Below, piece after piece: positions 54,212 through 62,959 of a stretch of 64,000 bases of DNA. Numbering within the stretch: the first letter of the stretch is position 1; every line of letters starts with the position of its first letter. Below the pieces are notes generated by a model. The model was not told the DNA's origin and ran no database searches. It saw only the letters and a list, made by a program, of their open reading frames with translations. Source of the DNA: JAGVSR01 sp963778225 (GTDB lineage: Bacteria > Pseudomonadota > Alphaproteobacteria > Rhizobiales > Hyphomicrobiaceae); assembly GCA_963778225.1 (NCBI GenBank), contig CAVZTR010000010.1, forward strand, positions 1-64,000, written 5' to 3'. The position numbers and the translations under genes are program-made.

Positions 54212-56419
54212 ATGAACGAGATCAGCAAGTGTCCGATGCACGGGACCCCCGCCCGCGTCACCATCGGGGGCCGCACCAACCGCGACTGGTGGCCCAACCA
54301 ACTGAACTTGAAGGTCCTCCACCAGCACGCGCCCGCCGCCAACCCGATGGGCACCGCCTTCAACTATGCCGATGAGTTCAAGAAGCTCGACTACGCGGCC
54401 CTGAAGCGCGATCTCACCGCACTGATGACGGATAGCCAGGATTGGTGGCCGGCCGACTACGGCCACTACGGCGGTCTCTTCATCCGCATGGCCTGGCACA
54501 GCGCCGGCACCTACCGCACGGCGGACGGCCGCGGCGGCGCGGGTTCGGGCTCGCAGCGCTTTGCCCCGCTCAACAGCTGGCCGGACAACGGCAACCTCGA
54601 CAAGGCGCGCCGCCTCCTGTGGCCGATCAAGCAGAAGTACGGCAACAAGATTTCGTGGGCCGATCTGTTCGTGCTCGCCGGCAACGTCGCGATCGAGTCG
54701 ATGGGCGGCAAAACGTTTGGCTTCGCCGGCGGCCGCGCCGACGTGTGGGAGCCCGAGGAAGACATTTATTGGGGCGCGGAAGGTGAGTGGCTTGGTGACA
54801 AGCGCTACTCGGGCGACCGCGTGCTCGAGAAGCCGCTCGCCGCCGTGCAGATGGGCCTCATCTACGTCAACCCGGAAGGCCCGAACGGCAAGCCCGATCC
54901 ACTGGCGTCCGCGCGCGATATCCGCGAGACGTTCGCCCGCATGGCTATGAACGACTATGAAACCGTGGCTCTGACGGCCGGTGGCCACACCTTCGGCAAG
55001 ACGCACGGTGCCGGTGACGCCGCCCATGTCGGCCCGAACCCCGAAGCCGCCCCCATCGAAGCCATGGGTTTCGGCTGGCTCTCGACCTACAAGAGCGGCA
55101 AGGGCGCCGACACGATCACCTCAGGCCTCGAAGGCGCGTGGACGCCCAACCCCATCAAGTGGGACAACGGCTACTTCGATGTGCTGTTCAAGTACGACTG
55201 GGATCTCGTGAAGAGCCCGGCCGGTGCATGGCAGTGGACGCCGAAGAACCTGCAGGAGCAGGATATGGCGCCGGATCCGGCCGATCCGTCGAAGAAGGTG
55301 CCGATCATCATGTCGACTGCCGACATGGCGATGAAGATGGACCCGGCTTACGAGAAAATCTCGCGCCACTTCCACGCCAATCCCGACGAATTCGCCGACG
55401 CGTTTGCGCGCGCCTGGTTCAAGCTGACCCATCGCGACATGGGCCCGAAGGTTCGCTATCTCGGCCCGGAAGTCCCCGCCGAAGAGCTGATCTGGCAGGA
55501 TCCGCTTCCGCCCGTTGATCACCCGCTGATCGACGCCAACGACATCGCGGTTCTGAAGGGCAAGATCCTCGCCTCCGGATTGACGACCGCCGAACTCGTC
55601 TCGACCGCGTGGGCCTCCGCCTCGTCATTCCGTGGTTCGGACAAGCGGGGCGGCGCCAACGGCGCACGCATTCGCCTTGCTCCGCAGAAGGATTGGGACG
55701 TCAACGAGCCGGAAAAACTGGCCAAGGTGCTGGCGACGCTCGAAGGCATCCAGAAGGCGTTCAACGCCGCCGTCAGCGGCGGCAAGAAGGTCTCGCTCGC
55801 CGATCTCATCGTGCTTGCCGGCGGCGCCGCCGTCGAGCAGGCGGCGAAGGCGGCCGGCCACGCGATCGAAGTGCCGTTCACGCCCGGCCGCACGGATGCC
55901 TCGCTGGAGCAGACGGACGTGGAATCCTTCGAGATCATGGAGCCGGAAGCTGACGGCTTCCGCAATTACGCGAAGGCCGACTACGCCATCCCGGCGGAAG
56001 AAATGCTCGTCGATAAGGCGCAACTGCTGACGCTGACCGCGCCTGAGATGACGGTCCTCGTCGGCGGCCTGCGCGTACTCGGCGCCAATCACGCCGGTGC
56101 CACGCACGGCGTGTTCACACACCGCCCCGGCACGCTCACCAACGACTTCTTCGTCAACCTCGTTGATATGAGCACCGAGTGGAAGCCGACCTCCGAGGCC
56201 GCTCAGGTCTTCGAAGGCCGCGACCGCAAGACCGGCGCCGTCAAATGGACCGGCACCCGCGTCGACCTCGTCTTCGGCTCGAACTCGTTGCTGCGCGCTC
56301 TGGCCGAGGTCTATGCCCAGGACGACTCCAAGGAGAAGTTCGTGCGCGACTTCGTGGCCGCCTGGACCAAGATCATGAACGCCGACCGCTTCGAGATCGC
56401 CCACAAGGCCGCCGCCTGA
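54212..56419 (+). CDS. katG: Catalase-peroxidase KatG
   Basis: A 735-residue bifunctional haem enzyme that destroys hydrogen peroxide. ATG 54212 follows GAGAGGAGACGAC. Distal pocket residues Arg92, Trp95 and His96 lie in FIRMAWHSAGTYRT. The Tyr of the Met-Tyr-Trp crosslink is in MGLIYVNPEGPNG, and the proximal His is in ALTAGGHTFGKTHGAG. The second, haem-free copy of the domain follows from residue about 430. Full family length. It stands alone; no regulator gene is adjacent. Confidence 0.97.
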   Translation: MNEISKCPMHGTPARVTIGGRTNRDWWPNQLNLKVLHQHAPAANPMGTAFNYADEFKKLDYAALKRDLTALMTDSQDWWPADYGHYGGLFIRMAWHSAGTYRTADGRGGAGSGSQRFAPLNSWPDNGNLDKARRLLWPIKQKYGNKISWADLFVLAGNVAIESMGGKTFGFAGGRADVWEPEEDIYWGAEGEWLGDKRYSGDRVLEKPLAAVQMGLIYVNPEGPNGKPDPLASARDIRETFARMAMNDYETVALTAGGHTFGKTHGAGDAAHVGPNPEAAPIEAMGFGWLSTYKSGKGADTITSGLEGAWTPNPIKWDNGYFDVLFKYDWDLVKSPAGAWQWTPKNLQEQDMAPDPADPSKKVPIIMSTADMAMKMDPAYEKISRHFHANPDEFADAFARAWFKLTHRDMGPKVRYLGPEVPAEELIWQDPLPPVDHPLIDANDIAVLKGKILASGLTTAELVSTAWASASSFRGSDKRGGANGARIRLAPQKDWDVNEPEKLAKVLATLEGIQKAFNAAVSGGKKVSLADLIVLAGGAAVEQAAKAAGHAIEVPFTPGRTDASLEQTDVESFEIMEPEADGFRNYAKADYAIPAEEMLVDKAQLLTLTAPEMTVLVGGLRVLGANHAGATHGVFTHRPGTLTNDFFVNLVDMSTEWKPTSEAAQVFEGRDRKTGAVKWTGTRVDLVFGSNSLLRALAEVYAQDDSKEKFVRDFVAAWTKIMNADRFEIAHKAAA

Positions 56420-56552
56420 TCCAGCCTGAGAACGCCTAAGATTATTGTGCCCCGGATTGCCAACGCAGTCCGGGGCACGTCATGTTCACGCCCGTCGACC
56501 CTTCACAGGAGCGCGGTAAGCGGTTATCAAGCGGGTCCGGCTCGGCCGGTAT

Positions 56553-56626
56553 GCGGACGTAGTTCAATGGTAGAACGGCAGCCTTCCAAGCTGCATACGT
56601 GGGTTCGATTCCCATCGTCCGCTCCA
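56553..56626 (+). tRNA. tRNA-Gly (anticodon TCC)
   Basis: A 74-base cloverleaf: acceptor GCGGACG pairs with CGTCCGC, D-arm TTCAATGGTAGAA, anticodon loop CTTCCAA with TCC, T-arm GGGTTCGATTCCC, discriminator T and an encoded CCA end. Confidence 0.97.
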
Positions 56627-56645
56627 ATCATCCCGTGACCGGACC

Positions 56646-56924
56646 TTAGAGACGCCGTCCACCGGCGGACCGCATCCGCGCCACCTCTTCGCGCCGCCGC
56701 GCCTCTTCCAGATCGATCGGCGGCTGCTGTTCGTGGGGGCGCTCGCCCCGGTGCTCTTCCTCTTCATAAAGATCGTGGGTGGCCTGCTCCGTACGCGCCA
56801 CTCCTGCCGGGTCATCCCGTCGCCGGTCTTCCGTCTGCCGCACTCCCCGCGCCAGCAGAATACCGAGGATCAGCGGACCGCCGACGAGCGCGATCAGCCA
56901 CAGCCATTGTGTATCGCCAAGCAT
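56646..56924 (-). CDS. Small single-pass membrane protein, hypothetical
   Basis: A 92-residue protein from ATG 56924, with AGGAAAGGA upstream. The first 30 residues form a membrane anchor (WLWLIALVGGPLILGILLA). The rest is highly charged, with DRRRDD, a run of Glu, and a closing helix LEEARRREEVARMRS. No family is recognised, and its position beside tRNA-Gly gives no clue. It is probably an inner-membrane protein with a cytoplasmic or periplasmic charged tail. Confidence 0.65.
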   Translation of the reverse strand: MLGDTQWLWLIALVGGPLILGILLARGVRQTEDRRRDDPAGVARTEQATHDLYEEEEHRGERPHEQQPPIDLEEARRREEVARMRSAGGRRL

Positions 56925-57191
56925 GGGTTTGTCCTTTCCTGAGCTGCCCCCGAATAGAGCGAAACCTGCCCGGCCACCCATCGGTTCCGCATGCCAGCGT
57001 CCTGCGCGCTAATTGGAGCCGTCCGCCGGCTGCGAGCCGGCCAATTCCAAGCTTCTGCCACACACCTGTCGCACGCAGCTTTAAGCTTGAACTCGCCATC
57101 TCAAGCCACTAGACACACGCCCGAACACGGGCGCCGCGCCACGGGCTGCGGTACCTCGTGCCTCAGACCGTAGAACCGAGGACGAACTGTT

Positions 57192-58400
<1,209 letters not shown>

Positions 58401-58402
58401 TT

Positions 58403-58430
58403 CGGCATCCGGCAACCGGCATCAGGCAGC
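58403..58430. repeat. Intergenic GGCAACCGGCA-type repeat, copy 1
   Basis: CGGCATCCGGCAACCGGC and the following ATCAGGCAGC lie right after tuf. Related words, also in inverted form, occur at 58501 and at 62725. Confidence 0.55.
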
Positions 58431-58457
58431 CGTCGCGCAAGCGGCGGCTGCCTTTTT
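58424..58457 (+). terminator. Intrinsic terminator of tuf
   Basis: AGGCAGCCG pairs with CGGCTGCCT around a GC-rich loop, followed by TTTTT. It lies 24 bases after the tuf stop. Confidence 0.83.
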
Positions 58458-58500
58458 GATTCCAACTGGCATGGCCGGACGAATAGAGTATCCCTCGAAA

Positions 58501-58528
58501 TCCGGCATCCGGCATGCCGGTTGCCGGT
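58501..58528. repeat. Intergenic GGCAACCGGCA-type repeat, copy 2 (inverted)
   Basis: TCCGGCATCCGGCATGCC is followed by GGTTGCCGGT. It includes the palindrome CCGGCATGCCGG and the inverted form of the copy 1 core. Confidence 0.5.
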
Positions 58529-58549
58529 TTACGAACGCGGAGCGCATCG

Positions 58550-58873
58550 ATGATCGTCACGACCACCAACGACCTCGCCGGCTATCGCATCGTCCGCACG
58601 CTCGGCGTCGCCAAAGGCCTGACTGTCCGCTCCCGCAGCGTCGTCGGAAACATCGGTGCCGCGATCCAGATCCTCTTCGGCGGAACCATCACCGTCTATA
58701 CGCAGCTCGCCGAGCAGACCCGGCAGGAAGCCTTCGATCTGCTCATTCAGAATGCGGAGCAGATGGGCGCCAACGCCATCCTGGCCTTTCGCTATGATGC
58801 CAACGAAATCGCGTCGGCCGTGACCGAGGTCTTGGCATACGGCACCGCGGTCATCGTTGAACCAATTTCATGA
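58550..58873 (+). CDS. YbjQ/UPF0145 family protein
   Basis: A 107-residue protein from ATG 58550 with GGAG upstream. It has the family opening DLAGYRIVRTLGVAKGLTVR, a QLAEQTRQEAFDLLIQNAEQ helix, and GANAILAFRYDANEI. YbjQ proteins form pentamers and have been called heavy-metal binding; the role is unknown. It is inserted between tuf and tRNA-Trp. Confidence 0.9.
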   Translation: MIVTTTNDLAGYRIVRTLGVAKGLTVRSRSVVGNIGAAIQILFGGTITVYTQLAEQTRQEAFDLLIQNAEQMGANAILAFRYDANEIASAVTEVLAYGTAVIVEPIS

Positions 58874-58975
58874 AGTTCGAAAAATTCACCACGTCAGCGG
58901 TGACAAAGCGGAAAACATCCGCTAGAGGTGGCGGCCCTGGCTCGACCCGGCTGAAAAGTTGGTTTGCGGGCCTGT

Positions 58976-59051
58976 AGGGGTGTAGCTCAATTGGTAGAGC
59001 GTCGGTCTCCAAAACCGAAGGTCGCAGGTTCGAGACCTGCCGCCCCTGCCA
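58976..59051 (+). tRNA. tRNA-Trp (anticodon CCA)
   Basis: A 76-base cloverleaf: acceptor AGGGGTG pairs with CGCCCCT (one G-T pair), D-arm AGCTCAATTGGTAGAGC, anticodon loop with CCA in CTCCAAAA, T-arm CAGGTTCGAGACCTG, discriminator G and encoded CCA. Its place before secE is typical. Confidence 0.97.
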
Positions 59052-59174
59052 TTTGAATTGCGAGCGGGCTCGCGGCGAGGGCGCCGGGCCGGTTCTTTGG
59101 GATGGCGCTTCTGGAGGGGTACCTCCGGCGGCGCCGTGCTGTTTTGTCGCATGCGCCCGGTGAAGACAGCGTCG

Positions 59175-59372
59175 ATGGCGATGTATAACCCGTTGCAGTT
59201 CATCCAAGAGGTTCGGCAGGAAGTCGCCAAGGTCACTTGGCCGACCTGGAAAGAAGTGTGGGTCACCACGCTCATGGTCATCATCATGGTGACCCTGGCG
59301 GCCCTGTTCTTCCTTGCCGCTGATCAGCTCTTGGGCTGGTTTATTAATGCGATCCTCGGTCTCGGACGCTGA
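59175..59372 (+). CDS. secE: Preprotein translocase subunit SecE
   Basis: A 65-residue inner-membrane protein that clamps SecY in the Sec channel. The conserved amphipathic helix FIQEVRQEVAKVTWPTWKEV is followed by one membrane segment (TTLMVIIMVTLAALFFLAA). ATG 59175 fits the family start; ATG 59181 is two codons later. It precedes nusG by 55 bases. Confidence 0.95.
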   Translation: MAMYNPLQFIQEVRQEVAKVTWPTWKEVWVTTLMVIIMVTLAALFFLAADQLLGWFINAILGLGR

Positions 59373-59427
59373 CCGTTTCGAAAAGCTAGCTCGATTCCGC
59401 ACAACGAGACGAGAGAACACGCGACAC

Positions 59428-59964
59428 ATGTCCAAACGCTGGTACATTGTCCACGCCTACACGAACTTCGAGCGCAAAGTGGCCGACGCCATCAAAGAGC
59501 GCGCGAAGACGTCGGGTCTGGAGCATCTCATCGACGAGGTGATGGTGCCGACCGAAGATGTCATCGAAGTCAAGCGGGGCCGCAAAATTCACGCCGAGCG
59601 GAAGTTTCTCCCGGGCTACGTGCTCGTGAAGATGGAGATGACCGACCCCGGCTTTCTTCTGATCAAGAACACGCCGAAGGTCACGGGGTTCCTCGGGGCC
59701 GACAACAAGCCGATGCCGATCCCGGAAGAGGAAGCCATGCGCATCCTCAACCAGGTCAAGGACGGTGTGGAGCGCCCGGCTCCGTCGATCATTTACGAGA
59801 TCGGCGAACAGGTGAAGGTGATCGATGGTCCCTTCGCCTCCTTCCAGGGCGAAGTGGAGGAAGTCGACGGCGAGCGTTCGCGTCTCAAGGTCGGCGTCTC
59901 GATTTTCGGCCGCAAGACGCCGGTCGAACTCGAGTTCCAGCAGGTGGAGAAGGTCGCCAGCTAA
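59428..59964 (+). CDS. nusG: Transcription termination/antitermination protein NusG
   Basis: A 178-residue elongation factor that binds RNA polymerase and links it to Rho or ribosomes. The NGN domain begins RWYIVHAYTNFERKVADAI, with FLPGYVLVKMEM near residue 66. The KOW domain reads VKVIDGPFASFQGEVEEVDG near residue 130. This is the housekeeping copy; a divergent paralogue lies at 13428-13931. Confidence 0.97.
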   Translation: MSKRWYIVHAYTNFERKVADAIKERAKTSGLEHLIDEVMVPTEDVIEVKRGRKIHAERKFLPGYVLVKMEMTDPGFLLIKNTPKVTGFLGADNKPMPIPEEEAMRILNQVKDGVERPAPSIIYEIGEQVKVIDGPFASFQGEVEEVDGERSRLKVGVSIFGRKTPVELEFQQVEKVAS

Positions 59965-60189
59965 CGAATACAAAACCGCTCTCACACGAGGGCGGTTTCA
60001 TGACTTCCGGCGCATCGCGCCGGAGGAACTCCGCCTCGCTGGTTTGAAAAGACCGGTTCGGCGGAAACCCGCGGGAGAGCCTGGACGCTGAGTTCCGCCT
60101 GAAAAGGCAACGTCGAAAGGCTCGCTCAACCGCTAACCCTCGGATGGTACGCCGCAAGGCGCCTCATCCGGCAAGTTCCAGGGGAACAC

Positions 60190-60636
60190 ATGGCTAAGAA
60201 GATAGACGGCTACATCAACCTGCAGGTGCCTGCAGGCGCCGCAAACCCGGCTCCTCCCATCGGCCCCGCGCTCGGTCAGCGCGGCGTCAACATCATGGAG
60301 TTCTGCAAGTCCTTCAACGCCAAGACGAAGGATCTCGAGCAGGGCACGCCGATCCCGGTGAAGATCACGGTCTACTCCGACCGCTCCTTCACCTTCGAAA
60401 TGCGCACGCCGCCCGCGACCTATCTCATCAAGAAGGCCGCCGGCATGAAGCCCACGGGCAAGCCGGGCTCGGGTTCCAAGAACCCCGGCCGCGACGTCGC
60501 CGGCGAAATCACGATGGCGCAGCTGCGCGACATCGCGAAGCTGAAGATGAAGGACATGAACACGAACGATTTGGATCAGGCCGCCAAGACGATTGCGGGC
60601 TCCGCCCGTTCGATGGGCCTCAAGGTGGTGGAGTGA
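60190..60636 (+). CDS. rplK: Ribosomal protein uL11
   Basis: A 148-residue protein of the GTPase-associated centre. The Pro-rich N-terminus APPIGPALGQRGVNIMEFCK appears here as NPAPPIGPALGQRGVN near residue 20. The C-terminal rRNA-binding domain includes DIAKLKMKDMNTNDLDQAAK. It follows nusG by 225 non-coding bases and precedes rplA by 4 bases. Confidence 0.97.
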   Translation: MAKKIDGYINLQVPAGAANPAPPIGPALGQRGVNIMEFCKSFNAKTKDLEQGTPIPVKITVYSDRSFTFEMRTPPATYLIKKAAGMKPTGKPGSGSKNPGRDVAGEITMAQLRDIAKLKMKDMNTNDLDQAAKTIAGSARSMGLKVVE

Positions 60637-60640
60637 TCCG

Positions 60641-61393
60641 ATGACGAAGAGCAACGTATCTGCAACTGATATCAAGGCCACGCGCGAAGCTGGTGGCAAG
60701 CGCGCCTTCGCCATTTCCAAGGGCGTCGATCGCACCAAGTCTTACGGCGTCGACGAAGCCGTGAAGCTCATCAAAGAGCGTGCGAAGGCGAAGTTCGATG
60801 AAACCATCGAGATTGCGCTGAACCTGGGCGTCGATCCCAAGCACGCCGACCAGATGGTTCGCGGCGTCTGCAATCTGCCCAACGGCTCGGGCCGCACCGC
60901 GCGCGTCGCGGTTTTCGCCCGCGGCGCCAAGGCGGAAGAAGCCAAGGCCGCCGGTGCCGACATCGTCGGCGCGGAAGACCTCGTGGAGATCGTGTCGAAA
61001 GGCCAGATCAACTTCGACCGCTGCATCGCCACGCCCGACATGATGGGCCTCGTCGGCCGTCTCGGTAAGGTGCTGGGCCCGCGCGGCCTGATGCCCAACC
61101 CGCGCGTCGGCACGGTCACGATGGACGTCGTCGGCGCCGTCAACGGCGCCAAGGGCGGCTCGGTCGAGTTCCGCGTCGAGAAGGCGGGCATCGTCCACGC
61201 CGGCGTCGGCAAGGCGAGCTTCACGGAGAAGGCCCTGGTCGAAAACATCAAGGCGTTTGTCGACGCCGTGGTGAAGGCAAGGCCTTCGGGCTCCAAGGGT
61301 ACGTATTTGAAGAAGGTCTCGCTGTCCTCGAGCATGGGCCCGGGCGTCAAGATCGAGACCGCTTCTGTAGCATCGGGTCCGGCTGCCAACTAA
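60641..61393 (+). CDS. rplA: Ribosomal protein uL1
   Basis: A 250-residue protein of the L1 stalk and, in many bacteria, a repressor of its own operon. Key motifs are FDETIEIALNLGVDPKHADQ near residue 46, VLGPRGLMPNPRVGTVT near residue 145 and GKASFTEKALVENIKAF. The N-terminus is about ten residues longer than in E. coli (MTKSNVSATDIKATREAGGK). Confidence 0.97.
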   Translation: MTKSNVSATDIKATREAGGKRAFAISKGVDRTKSYGVDEAVKLIKERAKAKFDETIEIALNLGVDPKHADQMVRGVCNLPNGSGRTARVAVFARGAKAEEAKAAGADIVGAEDLVEIVSKGQINFDRCIATPDMMGLVGRLGKVLGPRGLMPNPRVGTVTMDVVGAVNGAKGGSVEFRVEKAGIVHAGVGKASFTEKALVENIKAFVDAVVKARPSGSKGTYLKKVSLSSSMGPGVKIETASVASGPAAN

Positions 61394-61749
61394 GGCGGCC
61401 TGATCCTCACGACATCCGGAGAAATCCGGGTGGCCCGGGACGGATGCACCGCAAGGTGGATCGGTCCCGGTTCGACTGTCCGAGACTGTGGGTGCTGGGC
61501 AACCGGCTTGAACCGCTCAACCGATGCGGGCCCGCATGAGACAGAAGCGACCCGGATGAAGAACGCGCGTGAGCGCATTCCATTCCGGTTTGAAACTTCT
61601 GGGTCAGCACCGTGTCGTCCTTCTCACCGAAGGCCGCGCGGAAGGACAGACAAAGCGCTGCGCGAGGCAACGGGAAACCGAAACCGGACGCAGCTGGTGC
61701 AACCCGCGAGAGAGCCAATCATGGTCTTTCTCGCAACGAGGAGTGAGCA
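61394..61749 (+). promoter_or_regulatory. rplJL leader region (candidate L10 leader)
   Basis: 356 bases without a gene between rplA and rplJ. In many bacteria this region carries a structured mRNA leader bound by L10(L12)4 that controls rplJL translation. Several GC-rich inverted segments are visible (for example GCGGGCCCGC at 61526-61535), but no fold was computed. A rplJL promoter is also likely here. Confidence 0.5.
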
Positions 61750-62268
61750 GTGGATAGAGCCGCGAAACGTGAGCTCATCGACCGTCTCCATACCGTGTTT
61801 GACGACGCGGGAGTGGTGGTGGTCGCCCACAACACCGGCATGGTGGCTGCCCAATCCGCGGAATTCCGTCGCGTCGTGAAAGACGCCGGCGGCTCCGTGA
61901 AGGTGGCCAAGAACAAGCTGGTGCAGCTCGCAATCAAGGACACTGCGACTGCCGACATTTCGGGACTTCTGAAAGGGCCGACCGTTCTGGCCTATTCGAA
62001 GGATCCGATTGCCGCTGCGAAGGCAGCGGTCGCATACGCCAAGGGGAACGACAAGCTCGTCATCCTCGGCGGCGCGATGGGCAAGACAGTTCTTGATGCG
62101 AAGGGCGTGAAAGCGCTCGCAGAGCTGCCGTCGCTCGATGAACTGCGGGCCAGCATTATCGGCCTCCTGAACGCGCCGGCGACCAAGATCGCCCGCACGA
62201 TCAAGGAGCCGGGTGGCCAGCTCGCACGTGTCATCCAGGCGAAGGCGTCTCAGGGCGACGCCGCCTAA
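61750..62268 (+). CDS. rplJ: Ribosomal protein uL10
   Basis: A 172-residue protein, the base of the L7/L12 stalk. It starts at GTG 61750, which is preceded by GAGGAG. Family motifs are LIDRLHTVFDDAGVVVVAHN, KVAKNKLVQLAIKDT and ILGGAMGKTVLDAKGVKALA. The C-terminal helix that carries L7/L12 dimers ends IKEPGGQLARVIQAKASQGD. Translation is probably controlled by the long leader upstream. Confidence 0.96.
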   Translation: MDRAAKRELIDRLHTVFDDAGVVVVAHNTGMVAAQSAEFRRVVKDAGGSVKVAKNKLVQLAIKDTATADISGLLKGPTVLAYSKDPIAAAKAAVAYAKGNDKLVILGGAMGKTVLDAKGVKALAELPSLDELRASIIGLLNAPATKIARTIKEPGGQLARVIQAKASQGDAA

Positions 62269-62345
62269 GGGTCGAATGAGCAATCCACGCGGGACCTTCT
62301 TGCGAAGCCCGCGCTCAAAAGTTCAAACCGGAAGGAAGTAATCGA

Positions 62346-62717
62346 ATGTCGAAGCTTGAAAAGATCGTCGACGACCTGTCGTCGCTCACCGTTCTCGAAG
62401 CAGCAGAACTCGCAAAGCTGCTCGAAGAAAAGTGGGGCGTCTCGGCCGCCGCTGCCGTTGCTGTCGCAGCTGCTCCTGCCGCTGCCGCTGCTCCCGTCGA
62501 AGAGCAGACCGAGTTCTCGGTCGTGCTCGTCTCGGGCGGCGACAAGAAGATCAACGTCATTAAGGAAGTCCGCGCCATCACGGGTCTGGGCCTCAAGGAA
62601 GCCAAGGACCTCGTCGAGGCCGGCAACAAGGTCGTCAAGGACGGCGTCTCCAAGGATGACGCTGCCAAGATGAAGAAGCAGCTCGAAGACCAGGGCGCCA
62701 AGGTCGAGCTGAAATAA
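62346..62717 (+). CDS. rplL: Ribosomal protein bL12 (L7/L12)
   Basis: A 123-residue stalk protein. An N-terminal dimer domain (LEKIVDDLSSLTVLEAAELA) is joined by an Ala-rich hinge (AVAAAPAAAAAPVEE) to the C-terminal domain with INVIKEVRAITGLGLKEAKD, which contacts translation factors. Standard length. Confidence 0.97.
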   Translation: MSKLEKIVDDLSSLTVLEAAELAKLLEEKWGVSAAAAVAVAAAPAAAAAPVEEQTEFSVVLVSGGDKKINVIKEVRAITGLGLKEAKDLVEAGNKVVKDGVSKDDAAKMKKQLEDQGAKVELK

Positions 62718-62724
62718 GCACGAT

Positions 62725-62792
62725 CGGCATCGGGCAACCGGCAACAGGCAACCGTACGTTCGGCTGCCGGTTGCCGGAACTCCGGGTGCCGG
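62725..62792. repeat. Intergenic GGCAACCGGCA-type repeat, copy 3, with inverted arms
   Basis: GGGCAACCGGCA at 62732-62743 and TGCCGGTTGCCG at 62765-62776 are inverted repeats that can form a large hairpin after rplL. The same words occur around 58403-58528 after tuf. Confidence 0.55.
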
Positions 62793-62806
62793 ACTGAGAC
62801 GTTTCT

Positions 62807-62848
62807 CCGGAGGATCCTGCGGCAAAAACCGCAAAAAGGGTCCTCCGG
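62807..62848 (+). terminator. Hairpin in the rplL-rpoB gap, possible attenuator
   Basis: CCGGAGGATCC pairs with GGGTCCTCCGG (one offset base) and encloses a smaller GCGGCAAAAACCGC hairpin. No T-run follows, so partial termination or RNA processing is more likely than full termination. Confidence 0.5.
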
Positions 62849-62959
62849 TGAGCCGTTTCTTAAGACGGTTTTCGGCACCAGCGGCGGCGGCCGCGGTGCA
62901 CATGAAGCAAACGAAGCGTGGGGATCGCGACCCACGCGTCATGATAGCGAGGAGCGGAC

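Noticed and set aside
56442..56627. Minus-strand open frame across tRNA-Gly, reading MGIEPTYAAWKAAVLPLNY
   Set aside because: This is the well-known false protein made by translating the antisense of a tRNA gene.
58851..59447. Minus-strand open frame across tRNA-Trp and secE, with QVSNLRPSVLETDALPIELH
   Set aside because: Same artefact: antisense of tRNA-Trp joined to the antisense of secE.
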